64,000 nucleotides of DNA from Nyssa sinensis (GCA_008638375.1 CM018051.1:36363240-36427239), one strand, 5' to 3'; shown: positions 21,458 to 34,612, counted from the first letter of the stretch. A program made the numbers and translations. Notes: a model not told the origin generated them from the sequence alone.

Positions 21458-22830
21458 AAAGGTTAATGGTCTTTGGGAAATACCAACCTAAGAACATCAA
21501 AGCACGATATTATTAAGTTGCCTTTAGGGATATCGGGTTAAAAGTTTCATACTACCAACAAGGTTGGTATGTAAAAAGATTAGGTTATGGAGTCAGCCAT
21601 ACTAGCAAAGTCAGTATCACAGATTAAAGATTAAGTGACCATCGAAGAAGGGAGGGAAGGATGGTAGCGTATGCTGGTGTGCTATCAGAACCTTAGTTAT
21701 GAGTGAGACTGGTCACCTTACTATATACCTTTAGGGCTAAACACATGTGGCATGCATCCAACCATCGAGTTAAGATTCATAAAGTATGAACTGAGTGAAG
21801 AATACGAGTAGGCATAAATGACTGTCCATAGTATGTAAAGTCACAGGGACTACAAAATTAGAGTTAAGGTAGTATAAAACTAAAGTAAAACGTTGCTTTA
21901 TCCAAAGGAAAAGGAGAATACTGAAAACATTTGAAAGAAAGCTAAGTATCAGGAACTACAGATTTTCCTTGAAACCTCAGTCAAGAGTCTTTCATATTAT
22001 TCTCGTAATTTACTCTTGTCCTTTTCCAACTCTAAGATTCTAGTCTCTAGAGATTGATTAGACTTATCCACAAGTTTTCCCAACTTTTTTTTTTCTTATG
22101 AGAACTCTTTAATCCTTTGACTGGATTCGGTGCTCAATCATTGCAAAACAACAATGTGGTCGTTTAGGGATCGAATTATAGCATCCCTGGTGTATAAACA
22201 TCGAGTATATTTGAATCAAAGTTCATAGCAGGAGCACAAAGAACCAAGGAATCATATACGACATTAGCATCAGACCTGGCTGCCAGTAATCCCTCGTTAC
22301 AGGGAGAAATGAGACCTAGGGCAACCATTGCGGCAACAAGGTCATCCTGCATCACAGAGTCATTAACTCTGATAAGACCAATCCAAGTTAAGAAGGATGG
22401 TTGCCATAAAGGTTGTGGTACATTAGGTGTGTCATCTGAATTAAGGCACTTCTAAGAAGAATAAGCCATTAGATGACTGAAGGAGGGTAGATAGAAAAAA
22501 TGAGGTTGATAGTATTATAAACATTAATAAGCCTTAAGTATCAGTGAGTAGGTTTCTTTTAACATAAGCCGAAACATAAGGTCTATGACCAACTGTATTG
22601 ATCCACGAGCCACTAGAGATCCAACCCTCAATAACCTCGAGGTAATTGGTCTATCAATTAATTACCATAAATGATCTACTAAAATTGTGACTATGGTAAA
22701 ATAGTACACTTAATACAAATCCAAGAATGAAAATCTCTATAAACTAATAATGGTTAAAAGAGTTAGACCAGTCACTAACATTGGACTAATATGGATTAAA
22801 ACATAAATTAAGTTTGCGAGTGATGCTGGC

Positions 22831-24185
22831 TGTAAACACCTTATTTTGTGACCCTTGATTAAGTAGTAAAAATTGATAATTATGCTAAGAAACCTACTTC
22901 AAGTAGGGACTCTTCATGATTGAGTCATATTCATATTAGGACTACTCTTGATAGAGTCCTATTCCTACTAGGACTCTCTTGACAGAGTCTCAGTTCTATT
23001 AAGACTCCTCTTGATAGAGTCCTATTCCTATTAGGACTCTTCTATCAGAGTCCTAGTCAAATTTTAAGGCTCTTCTATCAGAGTCCTAGTCAAATTAGGA
23101 CTCCTCCCAATAGAGTCTCACTCCCGGTAAGAATCTATTGCTAGAGTCCCAATCTAAATAGGACTCTTCCCAATAGAGTCTTACTCTCTTTAAGACTCTC
23201 CTACGAAAGTCCTACTCCAAGAAGGACTCTTTTTGATAGAATCCCACTTCAGTTAAGACTCTTCTGCAAAAGTCCCAGCCCAAGTAGGACTCTTCCCGAT
23301 AGAGTCCCATTCTCGTTAGGACTCTCTTACTAGAGTCTCACTCTAAGTAGGACTCTTCCCGATAGAGTCACACTCCTATTAGGACTCTTCTATTGGAGTC
23401 ACAATCTAAGTAGGACTTTTCATGATAGAGTCTCACTCCTCTTAGGAATATTCTTGATAGAGTCTCACTCCCATTAGAACTCTTTTGCCCCTCAGAGGGT
23501 ATTTTGGTCATTTTAACACCCTTTTGCCCCATTAAGGGCATTTTGGTAAGTTTGGCACAATCCTACCCTCAGTAGGACTTTCTAGTTACTTGAAGGGTAT
23601 TTTCATAATTTTAATATCATTTTACCCACATGGGGATAATTTGGTAATTTTAGTCCTTTGGTGATGAATTAAGGATAATTTGGTCATTTTACATGTTTGT
23701 GGCAATCTAGCGATTCTCCACCGAATTGGGGGCAATTTGGTAATTTTGAGTGACAGTAGTCTATTTAGGCTTAATTAGGACTTTCCATTTCTAGTGTTTC
23801 CACAAATCTAGTTGCTTGATATTTCTTTAAATGGAGATACATCGAACCTAGACGTTTTCATTTTAGAGTTTATTTTTCATATAAATTCTATTTCTGTTTT
23901 ATCTCATTGGCTCTTTCATGTAGACACCAATGCCATTGGTTCGTGCATTGTCATAATTATTTATTAATTCATTTAGTTAGGATAATCATTCTTATTTATT
24001 TAATTAGATAATTATGACTCAAGACATGATCTTAGCCCTCCATTTCAAGGTTTCCATCTTAGACCCTTGGATCAAATCTCTATATTTTCCTATAAATAAA
24101 GCCCCCAAGCCATCAGTTTTAGGAACACGAACGGAAGATGATTTCCATAGCCTTATGCTTTTAGTTAAATTTTAGAGTTCTAAGA
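22831..24185 (+). repeat. Possible nested LTR carrying the 22.9-kb minisatellite
   Basis: The interior of the long-LTR element includes TGTAAACACCTTATTTTGTGACCC near 22835, a form common at plant LTR starts. A TATA-like CCTATAAATAAAGCCCCC lies at about 24090-24107, followed by leader-like sequence. The right boundary is placed where homology to the long LTR resumes (about 24186), but no CA terminus or target duplication is clear. If real, the hairpin minisatellite would sit in its U3 region. Confidence 0.35.
22905..23495. repeat. Hairpin-bearing minisatellite, about 31-32 bp half-units
   Basis: About 18 diverged copies of a 31-33 bp motif are arranged head to tail. Each has GGACTCT-(6-7 nt)-AGAGTCC, an inverted repeat able to form a stem of 7-8 bp, plus a short C/T-rich linker. 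In the right part the copies alternate in two types (linkers like CCATTCTCGTT and TCACTCTAAGT), giving a dimer of about 63 bp. The same array is present at 53955-54540. Confidence 0.9.
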
Positions 24186-25391
24186 AGTATAAAAGTGTAA
24201 AATTATAAAAATGCCCCTAAAGGCTAGAGTAAGCACACGATGAACTAAAAAGTATTAGGAACCCTAATTCAAGACCATAAGGGAATCTTAAACAGTAAGA
24301 CTAAGTCTAAAAAGAGACAAAGTACATTAAGTAAACAAAAATTAATTCGAGTATTATATTTATATAGTACCGATGTATTTAGACCCATGCTTTAGGAATG
24401 TCAAGTAGACGAATAAAGGAATGACTGTGAACACTGGACCACAAATGAGTAACCCTAAACCTTGAAGTGGAGACATTTTCCATGAAATGTAGTTATTCAA
24501 AATTTTATAATACTACATGCAGTTCTTTACAGCTTCATAACATATTTCAGACTACTATGCTAAATGTTTTAACTATATGACTATTTATAGAATACAGAAA
24601 TAAATGGTTGAATTGCATGCTTTTAAGTAGAATCTCTTTAAATGTTTCATAGCATGGATAGCCTAAAGAATGCTTTGCAAACATGTTTCAATTTTTATGT
24701 GCCTTACGACACCCTGCCGGGGGTTAAAAACCAATAAACTTCCAGTAAATTTTCATAAGTGACTCGTCCGACAGTTTGATTCCTGTGAGAAAGCTATGTT
24801 TATGCTTTAAGAATGTTAATAGCTTTGAGTATAGACCTTTCTTATTGCTATCCATGAGAGTTTATAGAAAATGGGTTTCCTCAAAAACTAATGGAAAGAG
24901 ACGGGTGTTACTCACGAGCTTTTCAATAAAGCTTACAAGGTTTTATCCTGGGTATTTCAAGGATTACCAAGAGATTTTGAAACCCAGCTACTATTGAATC
25001 ATGACGAATAAAGGCACTAGTGAAAGAGGAATTTGTATCCCAACTACAGAGGTGACAACCTAAGACCATTGATGCCAAATTTATGTGACAGGAAAAGAAT
25101 AGTGAGCGATATTCATCAATAATGTAATAATTAAAGGTTTATGTTATTATAACTCTGATGTACAATCTAATTATGCTTTGCCAAGTATGACTGCATTCAA
25201 ACAAAATTTTTAATAGACAAGAATTCCACTGCACGATTTCATGTAACAAAATGCAATCTACTTGAAAATGATAAAAAGGCCTTTGGTTAGACACATCGTC
25301 AATATGCTATCAAAGGTTAGTGTACTAGCGAAGTGTCAAACTGGCCGGTCATTATGCCTAATCCGCATAGGCTGGATTCGGGGATGTGACA

Positions 25392-27066
25392 TTTACCCCA
25401 CTAAAAAGAGACACTACCTGTATCTTTCATAATGTTTGTCAATTGTCTCACGTACCTCCTATTCCATTCTCGGGACCACCTTGGCCCATAACACTAAGGC
25501 ATCGTATCAACTCTTACAGTTCTCTATAGCCAATTACTTATTAGCCTACATCTTGGGTACCTGTTTACCTAAACAGATATCAAAAATGTGTTCCCAGGTA
25601 TCAAAAATCCTAAAGAAGTCATATTGTATTGTCTCTAAGTCATTTGATTGTCTTTTAAACCCATAAGGGTATTTTTTTAATTTACCAGACAAGTTACGCT
25701 TCTATTGAGACGTCATTTCTCAAAACCGACCTTAGAATCAAATCTAGAAGGTCCAATAACCCTAAAGATGTCCTCTTTATATTTTATTAATGCTTCTAGG
25801 TATTTGTTCCATGTTTCGGGGCATTTTAATAATTTCACATTTTCATGTGGGACTACCCCGAGTCCCTATTTCATTATTCTAATATCATATTTGAGTCTCT
25901 AGCGTCTAAAAACATTGGAAATGTCTCTTCAAATCTTAATTTGACTTTCAATTGCTTAATATAGGTCTAGGAATATAATTTTCATTTTTTCACTTCATGT
26001 AAGACCATTGAGTCCCAATTTTCTCAATCTGATCATATATTTTAATCTCGGGAATCCAACAACTTAGAATAACCCTTTCTAAATTTTAATTAGCCTTTCA
26101 GTTATTTAAACTATCATTAGGGGTTTTTATAATTTTTTATATTCATGTGGGACCACCCCGGGTCCCCGAATGTTCAAACCGACTCCGCCATTGAGTTTGA
26201 AATACCCAAAAACCTTCAAAATGTCCCTTCTTGTATTTTAATTGGCTTTATTTTTAATTTTATGAACAAGTTGGTTTTTTTGTAATTTTCTTAAAATTTG
26301 TCCACTGTTTTGTAATTATTAAATTTAAGTCAACCTCTTTACAATTTCCTGTAATTCAATTTCTAATCCCTGTTACTAAACGGGTCAATTTCAATCTCAA
26401 TTCCAATTTCTGGAATAAGGTCATCCCTATTCCAATTTACCATCCCTAAATAGAGGATTACGCAACACTACGCCCAAACACTTTCACTCACAAACCAATA
26501 GCCAAACAACCCATAAGCCCAACTACCAATTGGGTCAGCCCAGGACCCGACCCGAATACCCGATTGACCCGTTGACTAGACCTAGTCAATTGTTGACCGT
26601 GTCAACCCATTGACCGATCAACGCGACCCGTTGACCAAATGACCCACTGGAACAATGTTTCTTCTTTAACGAGTTTGCTGGAGTTTCGTCGGAACCCTAA
26701 TTAGATTTAAGGTGTTTATCATAAGATTTTACGGCCAAAACATGGCATTCCGATGAATCCTAATTTTTTAGCGACCTTTCTGATCTTTCAATTTTCCTGG
26801 TTTCATCCATTGTTTCCCACCATTTTTTATCCCATTAGATTCTTCACTATCCTCCAACCTTCAAAAGAAAGTTTGGAACTCCATTGCACCGAAATTCAAG
26901 AAAACCCAAATTGGGTTCTCTCTCATCCTCACTAAACGCGTTCCCATACACACATGCACATATGTATACACAGCCACACTCCCAAGCATGCATACATCAC
27001 TAGAAATTTAGAGAAAAGTTAAGAAAAATCCTTACCTCACTATTCGACTAGAGAGAGAAAAAATGT

Positions 27067-27106
<40 letters not shown>

Positions 27107-28440
27107 CTCTTATGGCTACCACTGCCCAACCCTCTCTTTTCCCTTCTTCCTTTTCTTTTCCTTCTCTTCTTTTCTTCCTCTTTTCTTTTTCCTTTTCTTC
27201 TTCTCTTCTATTTTTCTTTGTTATTCACTATGTGTGCGACACACACATATACCCACTGTTTACACACATAAACACATGCTCACACACACAGACACAGACC
27301 CCATGTTTTGTGCACACACTCACCTCACACAACACTATCTCAATATCTTATTCTCACTTACAGTACACACATACACACACACTTCTTGCCATAAAAGGTA
27401 GAGTGAGAAAGAAAGAAAGAGAGGGAGAAAGAGTTTGAAAGATAGGGAGAGAGGGGTTGGCATGTTAGAGGGGAGAATCAAAAAGTTGAGGGAAAAAATG
27501 GAAGAGATCAAAAAAGGTAGGTGGTCCTCTCTTGTCACTTCCATCACATGCATATACAGCATCTCGTCCCCTTCCTATGCACCTTACCTACACACCATAC
27601 TTGCTAACCTTGGATTCCTTAAGAACTAACCATAAAAAAACACTTTGCATTGTCTAGAAAATCCCAACCAAGCTTCTTGAGGAAGCTTTGCACATCTCTC
27701 AATGCACTATGTGGCCAGTTGGTCAAATATGCGTACACGTGCCCGAATTTAAACTATCTCAGAATCGTACCAAACTTGATACGCTAGCTAATTTCGATAC
27801 TCTGATTCCAAATTTGTAGTCTGCTTCTCCAAATTCTTTATTTTGGATTTTTATGTTTATCTACGTCCTATAAATGACTATGTAGCCTTGAGGCTCACAC
27901 CAATCCTGAATAAATCGCTAAAATTTATTTTTACCCTCACTGTGTTATAATGATGACTTATCAACTTATTTTATAATTTATCTGACTCATCTTCGATTTA
28001 TATCCAGTCTGTCTTTAGGTTATGCTCGTAATTTACTGAATTGTCCTTTAAGGATTTTTCGAGTCCTTAAAGGCTAGCTCTATAAAAAAAATGCTTCAAA
28101 GATCTAAATCACAATTTACATGAAGAACTTTTGGATATTGGGTTCCTGTTTCATCTTAAAAATTTGAAGTATTAATTCTTCTCTATCTATGTAGGACCAA
28201 AGGTCCGATATTGTGATTGGCTAATTCGGTTTGAAAAAACGTGCTTTAATTATAATAATTACACCAGTCCTAGGTTTAGAAGTGACTCAATACCCGTTCT
28301 TCTACTCCAAGATGGTCCAAGCTTTGTTGTCGTACACATCTACCGGCCGACTTCATTCATGAAGGGTATTTTGGGTATTTTGGACTTTTATTTTTATTTG
28401 GATCTCACACACTCACACATTACATGCATTTCATATAGTT
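25392..28440 (-). repeat. Diverged, inverted copy of the long-LTR family plus spacer
   Basis: The reverse complement of about 26520-26650 aligns with 19178-19235, a GTCAAC-rich block containing CGGGTCAATCGGGT on one side and CGAGTCGAATCGGGT on the other. The reverse complement of about 27000-27110 places a GA-rich tract and an AGGTAAGG splice-donor-like site at the matching distance upstream, as in the LTRs at 17681 and 47336. This order supports a minus-strand relative of the same LTR. Its exact ends are not resolved. A pure GA run occupies 27071-27103. The CT-rich and CA-rich open frames at 27112-27438 are low complexity and not genes. Confidence 0.45.
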
Positions 28441-28477
28441 GACATCATATCATCATTATGTGTGTAGTTGACTTGTG

Positions 28478-29277
28478 TTGTGAAACAATTATTCCAAAAA
28501 TGCATATCTGAGAACACTTAGGGAAATTGAGTTCACAATGTAAGAAGACAATGACTAACCCTCTATTCACTGTTTAAACAAACCAAGTGGCTCATTCGAA
28601 TGAAAAATAGTATTGTACGATCATTTTTAATCATTCGATCATCGTTTGATAGACATGATCAAATGAACATCAAAAGGTCATCATTTGATTATCATTTGAT
28701 GTTCAATTGAACGAAGGGTTCTCGTTCGAACAAGCTATTGCTTCATTCAAACGAACACTGCATGAAAATAAAATACTTTTCTACTTTGAATCCTTATTTA
28801 AGATCCGATCTCTAAAAGATAAATTGACGAAAATTTAGTTTTGAATAGAGAGATCAGAAAGAACAGAGATAAAGATAGAGAGAGTTCAGCTTTTGAGAGC
28901 TTCCATTAGAGAACATTTATATATAAGCTTTATCTGTATCTCTCATCTCATCATACATTTATTTGATCATCTCACTTGATCTAATTCAATCAAAGAGCCT
29001 CAATCATCAATTCAATTCAATTGAAGAGTTTGTGTAGTTCAAATTTTTGGATTTCATTGTTGAGCAATCAGAGTCGGAGTCTAAGGTTTTATAGAGTTTG
29101 CAATTGTGTAGAGTGCCAATCGGAGGATTTTGAGATCGCATGGAGCTTGCAGTTGTATAAATATTTCAGCTATGGTAGAGACTTATGACTATTAGGGAGA
29201 TTGAAGACGGTTGAGTAGAACGGAGCTTGAAGAACTAAGTTTGTGTCATCACCAGGTTGTATTCAATCTCACACATA
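28478..29277 (+). repeat. Possible copia-type solo LTR
   Basis: The stretch has U3-like AT palindromes (ATGATCAAATGA and ATCATTTGATTATCATTTGAT, 28630-28710). These are followed by purine-rich leader-like sequence (28850-28910) and end GGTTGTATTCAATCTCACA, all reminiscent of copia LTR 3' halves. No primer-binding site or target duplication was found, so this is a tentative reading. The same sequence recurs in the duplicate at about 59515-60312. Confidence 0.3.
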
Positions 29278-29439
29278 ATAGATTTTTCAATGAGCATGGC
29301 CGGCTCCAGAGCTTTTCATCACATATAGTTTTTCGTGTTGGTTTCTCTATCATCATGTTTGGTTTGCAAACTCTTTTCATGCTTACAATTTCTAAATTTC
29401 TCAGCATGATTATTATTTCTGCTTGATTTAGAATTAGGT

Positions 29440-31868
29440 TTTCAAGAATGTTAAAAATTGAACATCAATTAAATAACTGAGAACCTAGTAGAGCGATTGG
29501 ATTGTTAATTGAATTGAGAAAATTAAAAATTGATCACATAATCAAATTAATGATTGAATTGTAAAATTGGCATTTGAAATTGATTAGTTGATCAATTAGG
29601 CTTGTGGTGAATTGTTTTGTGAGTTAAATACTTTATTACAATTACATTGGATTAATTGAACATATTGATTATAAAATGCTTGAAATTTTAATTCAAATAT
29701 TGTGTTATTCTTTGTTGTATAGTTAACTCTCTTATAATTAATATTCAATAAGTTAATAATTTTTAATAATTAATAAAATTTTAAGGAACCGACTTGGTTC
29801 TATGGTAGATAAGTAATAATTCTCTTAGTTAATAATTATTACTTTTTTCAAATTAAAAAAGCCTTTATAATATTAATTATTAGAGAGATAAAATAGCTAT
29901 ACATATACTTATATATATATATATATATCCCATTTACAATATGTTTTGGTAATTATAATTGTAAATTTTACTTAAATTAGAGTTAAATGTATTGTAAGTG
30001 AAGAAAATTATAGCATGAGTATGCGTAGAAGTATAACTTCTTTAATTCAAAATAACATTATGAATTTTTATATGCCCTAAGTTGAATATTATATCTATTT
30101 TTTTTTTTTTTTTATGAAATATCAAAATGCCATAAAAAATTTGAATATAAGGTATCTTTCTGTGTCGAAATTCACATACATATATGAAATAATTTTTTAT
30201 TAATAAAAATATATTAAATTTATAATTAATAATTCTAATAATTAATAAATTTTTCATCTTCCAACTCTATTAATTATAAGAGAGTTGACGGTAGTTAGTG
30301 TTGTAGATGAAAATTTAAAAAATTGGTACAAACTTATTCAACTTCCTTCTAGGTTAATTTCACACTAATGGACCACCAACAATCTAATTTCTACTGTCCT
30401 TTTTCTTTATTCTGGGTTGTATAACCATCAAATTGTTGCTCAAAATTAAGAAGTTAAAAAGGAAAGAAATTATTCGCATGCATGTGTTCTTGATTTTAAA
30501 AGGATTGATTATGAAAGAAATCGTCCGGAAGTTAAAATCAAGTTATATATTTGTCATAATATTGCTCAACATTAAGAATTTAAAAGGAAAAAATTATTGC
30601 TCTGGTTATATATTTGTCATAATATTGAATGGAAGTTTAATTTAATATCAAAATTAGTTGTTTATGTCAAATGTTTGAAATTTTAGAATTAAAAATGCAT
30701 AAGAATTGTATGTTGTTCCCTAATGCAGACTTCTATGTTATAAGAAACTCTCCAAGTTTTGGAATATTGTGGTCAATTTTTTCTTGATGAACTTCTAGTA
30801 ATTTTTCTGGTGAATAGCCTAACCAATAACCATTAATAGAAGTTTAAATCTAACTAAAATTTTGGACAACATTGATTATGAGATGATCCACGGTTCTAAA
30901 ATATGAAAACTCGTCAGGAGCAACTATAAAAATTAGTGTACAAGAATTAGGAGATGGAGACCAAATTTTTTGTGTAAGTAATGTCCAAATTATGTGATTT
31001 TTTTTTTTGGACAATCAATAGTTAAAAGTGTATAAAAGGCATCCAAGGGAAGCTAACCACATGTACAACATGTGTGAATATTTCAAACATATATTTTTTG
31101 TTAATGACATGATCAAACTTTCAAATTGTTTTTGTTCTTTTCAATTATTGATGATACATGTAGTTACAATTAATTTTTATGAAATCAATTTTGATTTTAT
31201 GGGTGAGTTATAAGTGTTCGCATTGAGATAAAATCCTGACTCCGCCCCTGAAAATAGTTACTAGCCTTTATGGGGATAAATAAGTCATTCAAGCTCCATA
31301 AAAGGGTGTATGTAGATATTAATGCGCAAGTACATATATGTATATAAACACACATAACTATATTAAGGGTAAATTAAATTAATTTTCTTGAAATTTATAA
31401 AAATTACACTGACCTCCCTTGAAGTTTTTGAAATTACATTGACTTCTCTTGTTTTATCAAACAATATATAGATATTCTCCTCCAGTCAAATTTTTGTTCA
31501 AAATGACAAAACTACCCATTTCATGTTTTTGTTTTTAAATTTTGACCAAATTATTTTTTCATTTTTAAATAAATATTGATAAGAACCTTAAATTTATTTG
31601 TATATAAAATAAAAATAAGTTATTTACCTTCATTGTTTTTAAATAAAATAATAAAAAATCTTTAAAAATGTTTTAAAAAAAGGTTGTCTAAATTGAAAAA
31701 ATATAAAAATAAATAAATAAAATATGTAGTTCCGTCATTCTAAAGAAAAAAAATTGACTGGGGGAAGGTAGTTGTATACTGTCAGGTAAAGTAGGAGAGA
31801 TCAGTGTAATTTCAGAAAACTCAGAAAAGGTCAATGTAATTTACTCCTATGTTAATACATACATACAA
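29440..31868. other. AT-rich spacer, no gene seen
   Basis: This stretch is very AT-rich, with (TA)n near 29912 and poly(T) near 30100, and its open frames are short and low complexity. A GACTCCGCCCCTG motif near 31240 resembles one end of plant hAT-type elements, but no matching opposite end was established. Confidence 0.4.
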
Positions 31869-31897
31869 AGATATATATATATATATATATATATATT

Positions 31898-34612
31898 AGT
31901 TAATATACAGCACATATATGTGTGTGTGTGCATATATCCTTTTACGATAGTAACTAAGTGCTCGTTTGGATGAGTTGTAAAAAAGTACGGTTTGAATTAA
32001 ACAGCTGTAAAAAAGTGTAGTTTGAATTAAACTATTGAGTGTTTAGATTAATGTATTTGATAAGTATTTAAATAATATTGTAGTGTTTGAATAAACTATG
32101 AAAAAGTGTGGTTTTAATATGAATTGTCTTTTTGCCCTTGTTTATTAATCGTGTGTTTTGTAATTAATTATATTTTTATAATTAGATTATTTTTATAAAT
32201 AACAAATATGTAATAATAAAGTAAGTAATTACTTATATTTGTATTAAATATATATTGTCAATATTATATTCAAATATAATATAATATTATTTATTTTAAT
32301 AAAAAACTAATATTATTTACTTTAATATTAAAGAGACGTAGATAATATCAATGTTTTCAAAACCGGACCGTTCATCGAACCGGAAAATTGTCCGGGTTAC
32401 GGGTTACCGGTTCAACCGTCGAGTCAACCGGAATCAAACCGTGATGTCATAATTATATAATTAATAAATTTAATAATATATATTATTAATATTTTAAATT
32501 TAAAAAATTATACAAAAATTACTAAAAATTATATAAAATTTTTTTACAAAATATGAATTTTCTTAATCTATAAAACTTCAAGAAAAAAAATAAAAAAAAT
32601 ATAGTAGACATACTTTATTACAATGTTGAAAGTTAAAACTTTATTTCCATTCTTCCATAATAACAAAAGACCACAACAAAAATTATTTTAACATCCAATC
32701 CAAGCATAATCCAATAATTTAGTCTTCAACTACATGAAAAAAAAGAAAAGATACAAACACTAATAATCATGCATAAAATAATGAGAAATGAGAGTTGAGG
32801 CTTCATCTCTGTCTCCATCACCATCACCACCGCACCTTCACCACCACCGTCGACTATCATCTTCCTAACCAATAGAACCCCAGCTGCACCATCACCACAG
32901 TCCATAACCCCCGCACCTTCACCACGACCCCAGCCGAACCCACAAGCACCGCACCTCCACCGTAACCATCCTCTCCCACAATCACCACCGCCCGTCGCTT
33001 CCACCGCTCCATCGCACCGCCACCATCATCACCCGAACCCCTACCCTTATCTCGTCCATAACTCCACCAGCCAACACCAACCCCTAACCCTCTACCAGCA
33101 CCGCCGACCACAGCTGTGCCCCCTCATCCGACCACACCCATCTCTCTCTCTCATCCGCTCGACCGTATCACCACCGACCATACCACCAGCACCTCCATCT
33201 CCGTCTCTAACACACCAGTACCTCAATCCTCCCTTATGTCGCCGTCGCCGAGTTACCTTGAGAGTTGAGGCTTTAGTGTTCAAGTGATGATATGAAGTGA
33301 GACTGTGAGAAACAGACAAAGGGAAAATGGGAAATGAGAAATCTCAGATCTGAGAAATCTCAGATCTGAGAAATGAGGGATTCAGGGATTGATTACGTAG
33401 GTTTATATATATATAGAGAGAGAGGTGAACCGGTGACCCAGGGACGGGTCGACCGATTCACCGGTTGAACCGCCCAGTTCGGACGGTTTTATCTTTTAAG
33501 CCCGATTTTGAGATTAAAACAGTTTCTCGGGTTCGACCAGATCGTTCCTTGGACCGGTCGACGGTTCAATCGGTCGAACTGTCCGGTCCGGTCCGATTTT
33601 GAAAACATTGGATAATATTAAAATAATGTATTTATATGTGTGTGTGTGTTAGTGTGTGTATTAATGGCATGATCGTAATAAACTTTGAAAGTTAGACTGA
33701 CCTTTTAAAACAAATCAAAATGAGCTGTTTTTTGAAGAAACAAAAAAAAATCTCCATCCTAGCTTAACAATTCCGCCTGCTTTGGACAAGATAATGGCGA
33801 ACAAGTGCCGCTAGGCGGCGAACAAGTGCCGCTAGGCCGCAACAACCAAACAACAAAGTTAAGAAAAAATTATGCTTCGGACTAAAAACGCTCAAAAGTA
33901 CGACACAAATTCTGAACCAAACAAATTTTAAGGGAGTGGTTGAGTGTGCGATAAATAGTAACTAAGGAACTTCTTTTTTAAGGCTGCCAGGTCGAAATTT
34001 AATAGATGTTATTTCTTTTGGTGCCGGTCTATATAGAGAGCTACCCGGGTCTTAATCGGACTCCCCTACTAGTGTACGGTGGGGTTAATTTCTTGGAGTA
34101 GTCGATTCGAAGAATAGCATACTGAATTATAAAAAAAAAAAAAAACTTTGAACCAAACATGGACATGCATATATCCGGTAAGTCATTTACTATTTATGTC
34201 CAGACACTTGCATGCAAGTAGTCAACTACGAAAGATTAAAAGATTAATCCAAACTGGAAGAATACAATAAAATCCAACCAAGGATCTTCATTTGATTTCA
34301 TATGTTTATAAAATTGTTAAATTAGAGGAATAAAGATCTTCTTCAATCAAGATAGATTACACAAACTGTACTCCTATTTAGGACTCTTCCACAAAAGAGT
34401 TAAAACTTTCAGACAGATTATACGTCCAAACTAGCTTATCATGTTGTTTATCCGCGAAGTACTCATCTCTCTTACTCTCTGTGTGTGTGTTAGATTCTCC
34501 TGTTGAAGGAAAAAAAAAAGAATTGCACGTTGTCCCAGTAGGTCTTCCACATGGGCTCCAACCCATCTAGATACCAGATGAATACGTACCCGCAGGAAGT
34601 TAGGAGTTAATT
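31898..34612. repeat. Local tandem duplication, copy 1 (holds the hAT element)
   Basis: About 1.45 kb of this stretch, after removing the hAT element at 32349-33610, is repeated at 34632-42868 after removing the LINE. Diagnostic shared phrases are GTGCTCGTTTGGATGAG (near 31962 and 34710), GAGACGTAGATAAT and TAACAATTCCRCCTGCTTTG (near 33764 and 42057). Both copies start at a TA/TG microsatellite and end at GGAGTTAATTAAT. The copies differ by many SNPs and small indels, so the duplication is older than the 13-kb repeat. Confidence 0.88.
32349..33610. mobile_element. Non-autonomous hAT-type DNA transposon, 1262 bp
   Basis: The termini are inverted repeats, CAATGTTTTCAAAACCGG at the left and the complementary ...GATTTTGAAAACATTG at the right, extended inward by CCGGTT-rich sequence. 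The 8-bp direct repeat GATAATAT flanks it (32341-32348 and 33611-33618), which is the hAT target-duplication length. The paralogous sequence at about 41903 has only one such site and no insert, confirming the boundaries. The interior is AT-rich on the left and Pro/Gly-codon-like low-complexity DNA at 32800-33240. No transposase is visible. A second copy starts at 63378 and runs off the window. Confidence 0.88.

Larger units (their letters stand above)
17681..25391 (+). mobile_element. Non-coding long-LTR gypsy-type element (large LTR, degenerate interior)
   Basis: A 3.76-kb LTR (17681-21441) is followed by a primer-binding site, about 2.7 kb of interior without recognisable gag or pol, and then a truncated second LTR (about 24186-25391). 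The second LTR matches the last 1.5 kb of the first, with an internal deletion of roughly 0.3 kb, and ends in the same GGGGATGTGACA. The flanks (CTCAA on the left, TTTAC on the right) do not form a target duplication, so the copy is rearranged. Large LTRs with a non-coding middle recall the LARD class of non-autonomous elements. Part of this element is repeated after the gap at 50938-56444. Confidence 0.65.
19884..32968. repeat. 13-kb near-identical repeat, copy 1
   Basis: Every landmark of this stretch recurs at 50938-64000 in the same order and orientation: LTR end and primer-binding site, minisatellite, second LTR end, GA tract, possible copia LTR, TA microsatellites and the left part of the hAT element. 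Sampled stretches look about 98-99% identical, with single-base changes every 50-150 bases and short indels. Confidence 0.97.

Noticed and set aside
24776..25902. Short plus-strand frames repeated at 55829-56955
   Set aside because: They are conserved only because the whole 13 kb is duplicated; they lie in LTR sequence and have no domains.
27112..27438. 108-residue plus-strand open frame
   Set aside because: It is CT- and CA-microsatellite-like (Ser/Phe/Leu then His/Thr runs), and its copy at 58147 is frameshifted.
29296..31254. A 2-kb hAT-like element bounded by GGCCGGCTCCAG and GACTCCGCCCCTG
   Set aside because: The two ends do not form a convincing inverted repeat and no 8-bp target duplication was found.
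32726..33319. Gly/Arg/Val-rich minus-strand proteins
   Set aside because: These are low-complexity frames within the hAT element. Several overlapping frames are equally open, which is typical of GC-rich simple sequence.
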